Below are positions 50,529 to 61,500 of a stretch of 64,000 nt of DNA, one piece after another. The position numbers and the translations under genes are program-made. Within the stretch, counting starts at the first letter, position 1, and every line of letters begins with the position of its first letter. The notes below the pieces were generated by a model. That model saw only the letters and a program-made list of their open reading frames with translations. It was not told where the DNA came from and searched no databases. The stretch comes from Aurantibacillus circumpalustris (GTDB lineage Bacteria > Bacteroidota > Bacteroidia > B-17B0 > Aurantibacillaceae): positions 3,162,001-3,226,000 of the forward strand of contig NZ_CP121197.1 of assembly GCF_029625215.1 (NCBI RefSeq), in the 5' to 3' direction.

Positions 50529-51809
50529 TTATTTTTTTATAAGAAACATTTCTATGGCCTGATAATAACTCAAAGCCACTTTATACAATCTATCATTCGC
50601 TCTAATACCGTAAATATCCATGTCAGAGCGCATTAACAAACCGGTTTCTTTTTCATTATCCTGATACAAACTCTCGCCGTAAACTAAGGGTGAGTTTACT
50701 CTTCGACACAGTGCTAAGTTTCTACAGAATACGCCTGGACTAACAGTGGCAATACAATTATCCTTCAAATAATCGGCATCGCTTGCTTTTGCCAATGGTA
50801 TTTCAAGAATTTTGTTGAAGTTAGAAACAGCTTTAGCCGAGAGATTTTCAGAACGGTTCAATTGATTGGTTAAAAGAAGCCGAAGAAAATTAATTTTATT
50901 ATCTGTTTTGCTTAAGTTATCCGCCGTGAAAGCTCCTCCAATAAAGGTCATGGAGAAGTTCTTTTGTGTGTGCTGTTTCCAAGGTGCGTTTTTTTCATCA
51001 ACGTTGTAATGAATAATCACAGTCACATCTGGTTTGTAAGCATTAATTTTATCGGCTCTGTTTGCTAATTCATAATCCCTAAAAAAATCCCAGAATAAAT
51101 CATGATTATTGGCGTTTAAGAGTTTTTTATATTTTTCTTGGCTTAAGATTTTAAAGTGCTGTAGACTGTCGAGCGCTCTTTCTTTATAAAGTTTAATCCA
51201 ATCTTGATAAGTACAATTAAAGGATGTGAAATCTGCTTGAGTTCGTGTAATAAACACCTCTGCCCCCTTCTCTTCCAGCATGTTTTTTAAAATATGTGCC
51301 GTGTTAAAAGTCAACGCGCTCTCAAAAATCTTTATCGTATCAAAACGCGCATTAATCGTATCGGCAACAAAATACAGGTATTTTTGTTCAGACTCCGCAT
51401 CAGCCAGATTCGTTGAAAAGTGCCCAGGATCAAGCGCAATGCGGTAACCCTTTAATGGTAAATTTTGAGCTCCAAAATTTCTTATTGTTGGTCTTTTGAA
51501 AGAGGAGACCAAACTATCAACCTGTTTTTTTGAAAACTTATTTGTTTTTTTTATACGAATTAAACGTTCTTGTTCTTCGGCGGTAGCATGTTGAAAGTAA
51601 TCGGAAAGTAATTTAATTTCATTGGCATACACAGCGAATTCTTTTTCGCCCTTATTCATTAAATAAAAAGCATTGCTTTCAAACTTTACCGATCGGTTTA
51701 AAGAGCCTTTAAAATTGAGGTAATTGTCAAATCGGTATTTACAGTCTTTTATTGTTTGAGCCGAAGAAACAAAAACAAACAAACAAAAAAACGAAGCGTA
51801 AAATTTCAT
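50529..51809 (-). CDS. N-acetylmuramoyl-L-alanine amidase family protein
   Basis: 426 residues. Signal peptide MKFYASFFCLFVFVSSAQ. An N-terminal region of about 100 residues precedes an Amidase_3-type domain: IALDPGHFSTN (zinc His), KIFESALTFNTAHILKNMLE (Glu), GAEVFITRTQADFTS and VTVIIHYNVDE (second His). The insert between 190 and 240 is long compared with AmiC. It probably cleaves peptidoglycan stem peptides in the periplasm. The ATG is followed upstream by TATTTTTA with a 5-nt gap, a weak box. Confidence 0.8.
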   Translation of the reverse strand: MKFYASFFCLFVFVSSAQTIKDCKYRFDNYLNFKGSLNRSVKFESNAFYLMNKGEKEFAVYANEIKLLSDYFQHATAEEQERLIRIKKTNKFSKKQVDSLVSSFKRPTIRNFGAQNLPLKGYRIALDPGHFSTNLADAESEQKYLYFVADTINARFDTIKIFESALTFNTAHILKNMLEEKGAEVFITRTQADFTSFNCTYQDWIKLYKERALDSLQHFKILSQEKYKKLLNANNHDLFWDFFRDYELANRADKINAYKPDVTVIIHYNVDEKNAPWKQHTQKNFSMTFIGGAFTADNLSKTDNKINFLRLLLTNQLNRSENLSAKAVSNFNKILEIPLAKASDADYLKDNCIATVSPGVFCRNLALCRRVNSPLVYGESLYQDNEKETGLLMRSDMDIYGIRANDRLYKVALSYYQAIEMFLIKK

Positions 51810-51875
51810 TGTAATAAAAATAAGACAAAGCCGCTGATATATTTAGTATTTTTAAAGGGTATTATCAAACCATAC

Positions 51876-52292
51876 ATGTTAACAGAAGAGCAAATACAAA
51901 AGATTTTCAAAAAGGATTTAAGCTTCCAAACCTCCCGCTCTGGTGGAAAAGGAGGCCAAAACGTAAATAAGGTAGAAACCAAAGTATCTATTGATTTTGA
52001 CGTAAAAGCATCGGTTGCGCTCACTGAACGTCAAAAAGAAACCATCCTTAAACGGCATTCTGATTTTATTGACGATTCTGTAATTCAAATTATTGGCAAT
52101 ATTCACCGCAGTCAGCTCGAAAACAAAGAAGAAGCAAAAAACAAACTCATAGCTCTTTTAAACAAATTATTAAAACCAATCAAAAAAAGGGTGGCGACGA
52201 AACCTGGTAAAGGTGCCAAAGAGAAAAAGCTGAAGAACAAAAAAATACGCGGAGAAAAAAAACAAACGCGTAAAAAGATCACTGATTTTTGA
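51876..52292 (+). CDS. arfB: Alternative ribosome-rescue factor ArfB
   Basis: 138 residues from ATG 51876 (MLTEEQIQKIFKKDLSFQTS). The GGQ catalytic loop lies at about 26-28 in SRSGGKGGQNVNKVETKV, and the C-terminal tail (about 105-138) is very basic, as in ArfB/YaeJ, where it enters the empty mRNA channel of stalled ribosomes. It releases the peptide on non-stop complexes. An open frame upstream to 51756 overlaps the amidase start and is not needed. Confidence 0.9.
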   Translation: MLTEEQIQKIFKKDLSFQTSRSGGKGGQNVNKVETKVSIDFDVKASVALTERQKETILKRHSDFIDDSVIQIIGNIHRSQLENKEEAKNKLIALLNKLLKPIKKRVATKPGKGAKEKKLKNKKIRGEKKQTRKKITDF

Positions 52293-52309
52293 TCTTAAAA
52301 TTAAATTAT

Positions 52310-53593
52310 ATGAGGCGCAGAGTCCTTTCTATTATCAACTTCCTAATTTTATTTGGCTTAATAGCTCTAAATACTTACATCTATTTTCATAGAAACGATG
52401 GTTTTGCTTATAAAGAATCATTGAACTATAGACAGTTGTATGAGTTGAAAAACAATCTCAAAATTGTATCCATTGAAAATAAAGCGACTAACCTTATAGA
52501 AATACAATTTAATACAGTGTTTCCAAATTCAAAATGGCGTGTTTATAGTGCCAGCTTTCAAACGCAAGTGGAATCCGTTTTTCCAATCATAAAATTGCAC
52601 GAAGGAAAACATCTTTACACAATAGAGAATCTCGACGATACGACTATTCCACCAATTACATTGGGCTTTAACCACACAGCGTCGGAGACTTATCAAAAAA
52701 ACAAGAGAGATCGTGAATCAGTTACAGAACTCTATTACGCTTCGATACCAATTGGTAATATTGGTGCTCGTTCTATTAGCCAATGGCAGAAGACTTCACC
52801 TTTCACTACAACAGAAGAAACAAGATTAGCACGTAAATTAATTTCTGAAAATGTATCATTGCAAAAAGGTGATTCTACGCTTATAAAAGTAAAAAAAATC
52901 AGTGCCTTTCTTTTGAAGACATTAGATGCTCATCGTGGTATTCCCGGTGACACCATGAATACGGTTAGTCCTTGGGTAGCTTACAATTTAGCGATCCAAT
53001 CAAAGTCACAAATTTGGTGTGGTGATTTTACTTCCATTCTTTCATTTTTTCTTTCGACAGAAAGTATTGTAACACGCGAAGTTTGTTTCGAAGGAAAACT
53101 TGATTCCATTTATTTGGCAGGACACAATTTAAATGAAGTGTATGTTCCGGAACTTAAAAAATGGGTGTTGGCAGATCTAACATCGAAAGCAATTTTTATT
53201 ACACATAATTCCGAATACCTTAATTTGCTTGATTTTTATGCACTTCACAAAAACAATGCGGCAGATATAGAAGTACAAACGTTTGAGAATGATAGTCTAT
53301 TTGTTAGCGATTACACTGAATTTAAAGGGTTTTATGACCATTACCTGAGTGTAGCACCACAGTTTGTTTATTATTATAGCAAACACTTTGACGCCAATTT
53401 ATATTCGTTTCGTTCTAAATGGATGCGCTACTTTTTTAAAGACGCAACCTTCGCGACCTATTCAGGCAACTCGGACGTTGATAACGAGAAATTCTATGTC
53501 AAACAAATGGCAGCTATTACACTCAAGCTATTTAGTTTGTACCTGATCGTTTTGTATCTAATAATTGGAATTCAAAAAAAACAAAATCTGTAA
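52310..53593 (+). CDS. Membrane-anchored transglutaminase-like protein
   Basis: 427 residues from ATG 52310 (MRRRVLSIINFLILFGLIAL); a TTG at 52289 overlapping the arfB stop is less likely. TM helices lie near the N terminus (about 6-25) and the C terminus (about 402-420). The region between has the Cys-His-Asp triad of transglutaminase-like folds: SQIWCGDFTSILSFFLS (Cys), GHNLNEVYVPELKKWVLADL (His, Asp). It starts a run of surface genes reaching the MBOAT acyltransferase. The substrate is unknown. Confidence 0.75.
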   Translation: MRRRVLSIINFLILFGLIALNTYIYFHRNDGFAYKESLNYRQLYELKNNLKIVSIENKATNLIEIQFNTVFPNSKWRVYSASFQTQVESVFPIIKLHEGKHLYTIENLDDTTIPPITLGFNHTASETYQKNKRDRESVTELYYASIPIGNIGARSISQWQKTSPFTTTEETRLARKLISENVSLQKGDSTLIKVKKISAFLLKTLDAHRGIPGDTMNTVSPWVAYNLAIQSKSQIWCGDFTSILSFFLSTESIVTREVCFEGKLDSIYLAGHNLNEVYVPELKKWVLADLTSKAIFITHNSEYLNLLDFYALHKNNAADIEVQTFENDSLFVSDYTEFKGFYDHYLSVAPQFVYYYSKHFDANLYSFRSKWMRYFFKDATFATYSGNSDVDNEKFYVKQMAAITLKLFSLYLIVLYLIIGIQKKQNL

Positions 53594-55089
53594 TGATTGT
53601 TTTCATTACATACGTCTTTGTATTCGTAAGTCTAACTTATTACAATGGCTTTTTTGGATTATTTAAAGATGAGTTTATTAGTAGAAAAAAGCACGCATTT
53701 CTTTTATTGACAAAAGCTTTAGCGGTGCCCGTCTTCTTTTTAGCCTATGCTAAACTTTATGGTGGAATAGAAAATTTTGATACGGGAAAATTCTATCATG
53801 ATGCAGTTGTGATAAATACCTATGGAAAAACTGATTTTGGGTTCTTTATTCGCTTACTTATTGGACTGCAAAATGACAATCCGGGTTCATCAGACTTCAA
53901 CAATTGTCTTGTAAATACATTAAACTGGGACAATGGCATCCTTAAAGATTATTTGTACAACGATAACCGAATAGTTATTAGAGTCCATTCACTACTCCAT
54001 TTTATAGCTTTTGATTCTTATTTAGCGCACGCATTTTTTAATTGTTTTTTAAGTTTTATTGGAATTTATTTTCTCTATAAAACGTTTAAGGAATGGTTTG
54101 TTGGAAAAGAGATGTTAGTCCTGCTTATTTTATGCTTTTGGCCGGCACTGTGGTTTTATACAGGCGCTTTGCTAAAAGAAGGAATCACGCTCTTTATCAT
54201 GGGTTTAACGCTCTATCAACTTAAACGATTTATTAATAGAGAAAATAGTTTTAAATCCTTGGCGTTTTTGCCTGTACTAATTTTTATTTCCTTTCTTCTT
54301 AAACCTTATATTTTAATTTTCGCAAGTATTACGTTTACCTTATTCTTTATTTATTCGAAAATCAAAAAGCAAGAAACCAAATTTCTTTTTTTCATTGGAT
54401 CGTTTGTACTTCTAGTGTTGATTGCAAACGGAGCTTCTTTGGTTCTAAAAGATAAATCATTACTATCAGCGGCTTTTGAACAGCAACATAAATTTGTTGG
54501 TGTTTCTAAGGGCGGTGTTTTTGTATCAGATTCTATTAAATTAATTCGTTTAACGGATACACTTGGTTTGGAAAAACTCGCGAACAAAAAGGATGTGTTC
54601 ACCATTAAAAAAAACATCCCGTACATGTATTGGCAAAGGCCAAGACTTCAGGATACTAATTATGTGGTCGCGAATAAAGATACTGCCACACATTATAAAC
54701 TGATGTATATTATTCAAGAAGGTAATTCAAATGTACACTTGTCTCATAAAAATTCAGTATATACAGCGGCTTCGGCTCTTTATTATACCTTGTTTTATCC
54801 AAGTGTTTTTAACGCCAAAAGCTCTTTGCAATTTCTTGCTTCCTTCGAAAACATAGTAATTATCATCTCATTATTTTTAGTTTGCTTTAATCTGATAAAA
54901 AGTCGGCGCGACAAATTTCTTCCTTTTGTATTTTTATTCTTCTGCCTTTCACTTTGTTTATTAATAGGATTAACCTCACCCAATAGCGGTGCGATATTTA
55001 GGTATAGAAGTCCGGCTATTATTTTTTTATTAATGGCAGCTTTGTATTCCATCGATTTTACAAAACAAAGAACTAGATTTAGTGACTAA
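53593..55089 (+). CDS. Polytopic membrane protein, probably glycan-related
   Basis: 498 residues with about 10-12 TM helices, not assigned to a named family. Its ATG overlaps the stop of the transglutaminase-like gene by one base (TAATG). A soluble loop of about 110 residues lies at about 285-395 (KFVGVSKGGVFVSDS, NIPYMYWQRPRLQDTN) and is followed by helices ending in SGAIFRYRSPAIIFLLMAAL. The topology fits O-antigen polymerase- or GT39-like proteins. Its place between the transglutaminase-like and MBOAT genes suggests a role in surface glycan assembly. Confidence 0.6.
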   Translation: MIVFITYVFVFVSLTYYNGFFGLFKDEFISRKKHAFLLLTKALAVPVFFLAYAKLYGGIENFDTGKFYHDAVVINTYGKTDFGFFIRLLIGLQNDNPGSSDFNNCLVNTLNWDNGILKDYLYNDNRIVIRVHSLLHFIAFDSYLAHAFFNCFLSFIGIYFLYKTFKEWFVGKEMLVLLILCFWPALWFYTGALLKEGITLFIMGLTLYQLKRFINRENSFKSLAFLPVLIFISFLLKPYILIFASITFTLFFIYSKIKKQETKFLFFIGSFVLLVLIANGASLVLKDKSLLSAAFEQQHKFVGVSKGGVFVSDSIKLIRLTDTLGLEKLANKKDVFTIKKNIPYMYWQRPRLQDTNYVVANKDTATHYKLMYIIQEGNSNVHLSHKNSVYTAASALYYTLFYPSVFNAKSSLQFLASFENIVIIISLFLVCFNLIKSRRDKFLPFVFLFFCLSLCLLIGLTSPNSGAIFRYRSPAIIFLLMAALYSIDFTKQRTRFSD

Positions 55090-55096
55090 TTAGGTA

Positions 55097-56509
55097 ATGC
55101 TATTTAACAGCCTCATATTCACCATTTTTCTACCCGTAGTTTTTGCTGTGTACTGGATTTTAAAACCCAAGTACCGCAATTTCTTTCTGCTCCTAGCTTC
55201 CTACTATTTTTATTATAGTTACAATCCTGTTTTCGTTTTGTTGTTATTTGGCACCTCTGCTTTTGATTATTGGTGTGCTAGGGAAATAGATAAAACACTT
55301 ACCCGAAAAAAATTATATCTAACACTCAGCTTAATTAGTAATCTTGGAATACTCGCTGCGTTTAAGTATTCGGCTTTTTTCTATAATTCTTTTTTTGGAA
55401 CCTTTCAATTGATTACAGGCACAACCTTTAATTATGTGGAAGACTTTATCATTCCAGCAGGTTTATCCTTCTATACTTTTCAATCCATAAGTTACACGGT
55501 GGATGTTTACAGAGGAAAATATAAAGCAAATGACAGTTTGTACCAGTTCTTGTTGTTTGTATCCTTCTTCCCACACATGGTTGCAGGACCGATTGTTCGC
55601 TATAATACCTTAATGCCACAATTTAAAATTGTAAGCTACTTTAAGAATATTAATTGGCAGTCCTTTGCAACACTTACTACTTGGGGCTACTTTAAAAAAT
55701 TAGTAATAGCCGATAATTTAAACCTTATTGTAACGCCCATTTTTAATGATGTTGACGCTTATAGCGGTTTAGAATTACTATTGGGTGGATTTTTATTTGT
55801 GATACAAGTGTATTGCGATTTTAGTGGTTATAGTGATATAGCTACTGGAATTTCAAAATTATTTAATATCAACCTGAGTTTAAATTGGCGGCGTCCCCTA
55901 CTCTCCAGTTCTTTACACGAGTTTTGGAAACGCAACCACATTAGTATTACCACTTGGTTTAGAAACTATTTATACATTGGTTTAGGTGGAAACCGTGTTC
56001 CTTATGAGCGCTGGCTACTGAATGTTTTTTTAGTGTTTGTGATAAGTGGATTGTGGCATGGCGCCAATGTTACTTTTATTGTTTGGGGAAGTATTCATGG
56101 TGTATTTTATATTGGAGAGATTTTTTTACGAAAATGGTTTCCTAACTTTTATGTACCAAAACCCCTTGGATGGTTTTATCTCATTGTATTTCATACACTT
56201 TCACTCATTGCATTTAGAGCGTCGAATGTGGTAGATCTCACAAACATTTATAGTACTATTTTTAGTTTCAAAACAAATTATTTTTCACTTGAACATTTGT
56301 TAAACTTGCAGGATCGCTTTTTCTTTGTGATTATACTATTCGTGAGCTTTGTACTATTTATAAAGGAGATCAACGAAGAGTTTGCGCTGTTAAATCGTTA
56401 CAAGACAATTTACGATTTTGCAAAACCCTTGCTTTATATCTGTTTTATAGTGCTCATTTTTATACTTGGTAATTTTTCGGCCAATACCTTTATCTATTTT
56501 CAGTTTTGA
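55097..56509 (+). CDS. MBOAT family O-acyltransferase (AlgI-like)
   Basis: 470 residues with 11-12 TM helices. The family's invariant histidine is in ISGLWHGANVTFIVWGSIHG (about 313-332), and FWKRNHISITTWFRNYLYI and the FFPHMVAGPI loop are conserved as in AlgI and DltB. AlgI-type enzymes move acyl groups across the membrane for O-acylation of exopolysaccharides. It ends 4 nt within the SGNH-like gene, its likely acyl-transfer partner. Confidence 0.9.
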   Translation: MLFNSLIFTIFLPVVFAVYWILKPKYRNFFLLLASYYFYYSYNPVFVLLLFGTSAFDYWCAREIDKTLTRKKLYLTLSLISNLGILAAFKYSAFFYNSFFGTFQLITGTTFNYVEDFIIPAGLSFYTFQSISYTVDVYRGKYKANDSLYQFLLFVSFFPHMVAGPIVRYNTLMPQFKIVSYFKNINWQSFATLTTWGYFKKLVIADNLNLIVTPIFNDVDAYSGLELLLGGFLFVIQVYCDFSGYSDIATGISKLFNINLSLNWRRPLLSSSLHEFWKRNHISITTWFRNYLYIGLGGNRVPYERWLLNVFLVFVISGLWHGANVTFIVWGSIHGVFYIGEIFLRKWFPNFYVPKPLGWFYLIVFHTLSLIAFRASNVVDLTNIYSTIFSFKTNYFSLEHLLNLQDRFFFVIILFVSFVLFIKEINEEFALLNRYKTIYDFAKPLLYICFIVLIFILGNFSANTFIYFQF

Positions 56510-57450
56510 TAAAAAGAATAATTACATATTTTTTAATTGTAACGGCTTTGTTGTATGGCTTGCGTTATTTGCATTACAAAGGATTGGTGAAACAAAAAGA
56601 AGGTTATTATGGCAAGCTTCAGGAGGCTTTTTTTGAAGAAAACGCTTATTCTGTTTTGTTTTTGGGTTCTTCACGCGCTGAAATGCATTATGACACTCAG
56701 CTATTTGATAGTTTGACAGGCGAAAATTCTTTTAATCTTGGTTTAGCCGGAGCAACACCGCGGGTGGCCTTCTCCGCCTTAAAAGCCTATTTGCTTCATA
56801 GTAAAGCACCAAAGTACTTGATTTACGAAGTAGATTATTACGCTTTAAAGAAAAAGAGTTCTGAAATAAAGGAATTCAATAATTATTTTCCGCTTTTAAC
56901 TAATCCTGTATTAAGAAAACAGTTTAGCAATATTGATTCCAGAATGAGCCAATTTTACTACAATCCTTATTTTTCATGGCCTTATACGGGTCTAAAAAAC
57001 TTGAGTACTTCCATTCATGGTTGGCTTAATATTCCCAATCAAACAGATAGCTTGTATTACAAAGGTTTTGTGCGAGAGGTATTTAGACCTTCTTTAAATT
57101 TTATATCCACTAAAAAGCAATATGCTTACTTTAATATTTCCGAAAGAAGTTATCTTGATTCGATTATAGCTTGCTGTATAGAAAATAACACAAAGATTAC
57201 CCTAATGAGTTCTCCTATATTTGCCGGTGGTTATTTAGATGTTTTAAATAAAGCATCAATTATTTCCCAACTTAAAAACATCGCCACAATAAATAAAATA
57301 GACTACTACGATCTGTCTTCTTTACCATTTTGCAATAATCGTGGTTTATTCATTGACCATAGGCATTTAAACTATACTGGCGCCAAAAATTTTAACCCCC
57401 ATCTGGTTAATATCTTTAACAATAAAATAGTCTTAAGTGCGTTAAAATAG
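56506..57450 (+). CDS. SGNH-like protein, acyltransferase partner
   Basis: 314 residues from TTG 56506, which overlaps the MBOAT stop (TTGA). One N-terminal TM helix precedes a periplasmic domain with SVLFLGSSRAEMHYDTQLF (block I, nucleophile Ser), FNLGLAGATPRVAF (block II) and FIDHRHLNYTGAKNF (Asp-x-x-His block V). These match SGNH/GDSL-type partners such as DltD and AlgJ/AlgX that receive acyl groups from an MBOAT protein and pass them to glycan. The glycan is not known. Confidence 0.78.
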   Translation: MIKRIITYFLIVTALLYGLRYLHYKGLVKQKEGYYGKLQEAFFEENAYSVLFLGSSRAEMHYDTQLFDSLTGENSFNLGLAGATPRVAFSALKAYLLHSKAPKYLIYEVDYYALKKKSSEIKEFNNYFPLLTNPVLRKQFSNIDSRMSQFYYNPYFSWPYTGLKNLSTSIHGWLNIPNQTDSLYYKGFVREVFRPSLNFISTKKQYAYFNISERSYLDSIIACCIENNTKITLMSSPIFAGGYLDVLNKASIISQLKNIATINKIDYYDLSSLPFCNNRGLFIDHRHLNYTGAKNFNPHLVNIFNNKIVLSALK

Positions 57451-57490
57451 AATTAATTATTGTTTTTTCGCTTATCTTTAGTTGCTGATT

Positions 57491-58573
57491 ATGTATAGAC
57501 TACTTCCCGTTTTAATTCTGTTTATTTCTCTGGGCTACCAGGCGCAAACCCGTAAATACAGTAATGAATTTCTAAATATTGGTGTTGGCGCCAGAGCCTT
57601 AGGCATGGGAAATGCCAATATAGCTTCGGCTGATGGCGTTAGTGCGGGCTATTGGAATCCGGCAGGTTTATTAAGCCAAAAGAACGATATTGAAGTCGGT
57701 TTAATGCATGCAGAGTATTTTGCTGGTATTGCTAAATACGATTTTATTGGGGCTTCTAAACGTATTGATTCTAATAGTGTGGCTGGTTTTTCAATTTTAC
57801 GTTTTGGTGTAGATAATATTCCCAATACACTTGAACTGGTTGATGCCAATGGAAATGTAGATTATGATCGTGTAAGTACCTTTAATGCAGTTGATTTTGC
57901 TGCTCTGTTAAGTTATGCCCGTTCAATACCAAAATTAAAAGGCGTTGAGTTAGGTGGGAATTTTAAAATTATTCGCCGTAAACTTGGTCCGTTTGGCGGT
58001 GCTTGGGGCTTTGGTTTAGATGCAGGAGCTAAATATACCACCAAAGGTTGGACTCTAGCCGCTATGGCTCGTGATGTTACCGGAACCTTTAATGCTTGGA
58101 GCTTTAATCTCGATGATAAACAAAAAGCAACCTTATTGCAAACGGGCAATGAAATTCCAAGTTCGTCAACCGAAATAACAGCACCAAAATTAATTTTAGG
58201 AATAACAAAAACATTTAAAGTTTGGAAAGAACGCGTTTCGATACAAGGAGAAGTTGATTTTATAAATACGTTTGATGGGATGCGTAATACGGTTATCAAT
58301 TCAGAAGTTTGGAGTATGGAGCCTGCTGTGGGTCTTGAGTTAGGATACAAAGGTTTTATTTATTTAAGAGGCGGCATTGGTAATATTCAAAAACAATTAA
58401 ACGACAGAGCTACTTTATATGTTACCACATTTCAACCAAATTTTGGTGTAGGAGTTAAATACAAAATTTTCACACTTGACTACGCGTTAACGGATATCGG
58501 TGACCGTTCTATTGCAATTTATTCAAATATTTTTTCACTAAAAATTGATATAAATAAAAAAATGAACAAGTGA
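57491..58573 (+). CDS. porV2: PorV/PorQ family outer-membrane protein, putative PorV2
   Basis: 360 residues from ATG 57491 (MYRLLPVLILFISLGYQAQ signal); a TATCTTTA box ends 10 nt before it. The N-terminal KYSNEFLNIGVGARALGMGN, then ADGVSAGYWNPAGLL is the FadL-like barrel start of PorV/PorQ proteins. Classical PorV has a different first block, so PorV2 fits better. PorV shuttles cargo from the translocon to the sortase. It overlaps the next gene by 4 nt (GTGA), so sortase and shuttle are made together. Confidence 0.75.
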   Translation: MYRLLPVLILFISLGYQAQTRKYSNEFLNIGVGARALGMGNANIASADGVSAGYWNPAGLLSQKNDIEVGLMHAEYFAGIAKYDFIGASKRIDSNSVAGFSILRFGVDNIPNTLELVDANGNVDYDRVSTFNAVDFAALLSYARSIPKLKGVELGGNFKIIRRKLGPFGGAWGFGLDAGAKYTTKGWTLAAMARDVTGTFNAWSFNLDDKQKATLLQTGNEIPSSSTEITAPKLILGITKTFKVWKERVSIQGEVDFINTFDGMRNTVINSEVWSMEPAVGLELGYKGFIYLRGGIGNIQKQLNDRATLYVTTFQPNFGVGVKYKIFTLDYALTDIGDRSIAIYSNIFSLKIDINKKMNK

Positions 58574-61500
58574 GACAACTATCTTTCTTAGCCATATTTG
58601 TTTTTTTTTCGATTGCCCTTAGTGCACAGAAATACTGCAATGAGTGGATAAACTTCTCTCAAAAATATTTTAAAATTCCAATTGTCAAAGAAGGACTTTA
58701 CAGAATTGATTCGATTACCCTCGCTAATTATTACAACCTTAATTCGGTAAACCCAAAAAACTTCCAACTTTTTTTTAAAGGAAAAGAACAACATTTATTC
58801 ATCCAAGGTGAATCAGATGGTGCAATAAACTCAGGCGACTTTATCGAGTTTTACGTAAACCCCATTATGGGTGATCTAGATTCACTGGCCTACACGGATA
58901 TTAAGTATGTTCCAAATCCCTACACGTATTTATTTAACGATACTATTTATGCCTTTCTAACGACAAACAATTCAATTACAAATAAACGTTATATACTAGA
59001 AACTGACATTAACTTTAGCGGCTATCCGCAGGTAGATTATTTTTACACCGAAAAGGTTTTTACTCAACGATCGAGTTATAATCCAGTTGAGGAATATTCT
59101 TATGGTAGCGCCGATCCAAGATACACGCAGGCTGAGGGTTATGGAATAAGCCTTGGAAAAGGAGCCTCCTACTCTTTTCCAGCAACAGGATTAAATACGT
59201 ATACAACTACTTCTTTACCTTTTTACATAAGTTTAAATTATTCAGGACAAAGTATTGCTGCAAATTACACTCCTGATCACCAAATCCAATTGATTTATAA
59301 TGACCAGAATAACAGTCTGGTTTTGCTTAACGACACCTCTTTTTACGGTTACAAGCCTATCCGCAAAACGTTTACACTTAGTTCTCAAAACACAAACAAC
59401 AGCACAAGCATCACTTTCAGTTCTATAGCTGCTCCTTCATTTACGGCTAACAACGCCACTATGATTCATTATGTGAATTATTTTTATCCGCATACTACCG
59501 ATTTAAATAGTCAATCTTTTTTCAAACTTTTTATTGATAATCACCCAAATTCAAACAAAAGCTATTTTAATTTTTCTAATTTTAATTCCGGTAGCGGAAA
59601 CGCAGTTTTACTAGATGTAACGAATGGTAAACGTATTAGTAATGTTGTTACAGGTTCACAAGTTGAAGTAATAATACCAAATGGCTCTGGTAAAAAAACA
59701 TGTATTTTAATTGCTGAAAAAGATACGATTGTTATCAAAAAGTTAAGTCCTGTAAACCAAAGTGGAAACTTTATAAATTATAAAAATCAAACGGCGAATA
59801 AACCATACGTTCTTATATACCATAAAAGTCTTGAGAATTCTGCGATGGCCTACAAGTCATACAGAAAAAGTATTTCCGGCGGCAGTTACGACGTAATTGA
59901 TGCGGATATTGAAACACTTTATGAGCAATTTAGTTATGGCGTAAAAAAAAATCCATTAGCCATTCGTCATTTTGTCAAGTATTTAAAAGATAGTTTAGCG
60001 AACGTTCCAAATTATGTTTTCTTAATTGGGAAGGGTGTTTCTTATCCATCAGGAGTTTACCAGGATGTAAATTTAATCCCCACAATTGGAATACCAAGTT
60101 GCGATAATCTACTAACCACCGAACTTAGTACAGGAAACTTAAGTGATTTTTTACCCGAAATACCTGTGGGACGGCTTGCGACACTTACAAATAGTGAGGT
60201 AACGCTTTATCTCAATAAAATTCAACAACACGAAAGCACGGGTCAGGCAGACTGGAAAAAACGTATTTTACATTTTGTTGGCGGAGACGACGAAGTTCTT
60301 AACGCTACATTAAGCGGTTATATGTCTAACTTCGCTTTGATCGCCTCTGATTCTTTATTTGGAGGCGACGTGTTAACCTTTCAGAAAAACACAACCTCTC
60401 CAATTCAAACCAATATAAGCGACAGTATTAAAGGCGCTATTGCGAATGGCGCGTCTTTGTTCACGTTTTTTGGACATGGTAGCGAACAAGGGTTTGATCA
60501 GGCGATAGACGATCCTGAACTTTATAACAATGCAGGTAAATATCCTTTGGTAATTGCCAACTCCTGCTACTCGGGCGATATTCATGTACCTACACGAAGA
60601 TCGGTAAGTGAACGCTTTGTATTTGCAAATCAAAAAGGAAGCATAGGATTTATTTCCACAACCTCTTATGGATTTGATTATGCGTTAAATAACTACACCA
60701 GAGAATTTTATAAAGCCTTCTCTTATTCGCGCTACAATACTGGTATTGGCGATATGATGAAAGAAGCGATTCTTCAAAACGCCAATCAAGATCTCCTAAC
60801 CAAATTAGTCGCAATGGACATGACGCTTCACGGAGATCCTGCTGTTAAAGTCAGTAATGGCGTACTCCCTGATTATCAAATCTTCGCTAACGATGTATCA
60901 TTTGATCTTAAAAAATATACAGACTCCATTGGAATAAATATTCACTACAAAAATCTGGGTAAATCAATTTGCGATTCTTTTTACGTTAGAATTGAACGTT
61001 TTTTACCAAATGGAGATTCTGCAACGTATTTCAAACGTATACCCAGCCCCATGTACAAAGACAGTTTTAAAATCTTTGTAAACTTAGATTTCACAAAAGG
61101 AATTGGCTTAAATAAATTCAAAGTTTACTTAGATTATTTAAATGAAATAGTGGAATTAACTAAAAGTAATAATACCACACCTGGAAGTGTAGACTTATTT
61201 GTGCCTGGAGGAGATGTTCTGCCTGTGTATCCTTATAAATACGCAATAGTTCCAACAACCCCAACGATAACCTTAAAAGCCTCTACTACAAATCCTTTTG
61301 CTCCTTCAACAACTTATAGGATGCAATTGGATACCAGTGACACATTTAATCACCTTATTACCACAACACTTATAACCTCTACAGGTGGCGTTTTAGAATG
61401 GAAGGTGAATTTACCTTATGGAGACAGCACTGTTTATTATTGGCGCGTGAGCAAAGATAGTACCGCTCCTACTTCAAAATTTGTTTGGAAGGAAAGTTCT

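Noticed and set aside
51756-51875. Extended N terminus of ArfB
   Set aside because: It overlaps the start of the divergent amidase gene, is Lys-rich without homology, and MLTEEQIQKI fits the family.
57491-58573. Classical PorV
   Set aside because: The first block of the barrel (KYSNEFLNIGVGARALGMG) differs from classical PorV, and the partner sortase is PorU2-sized.
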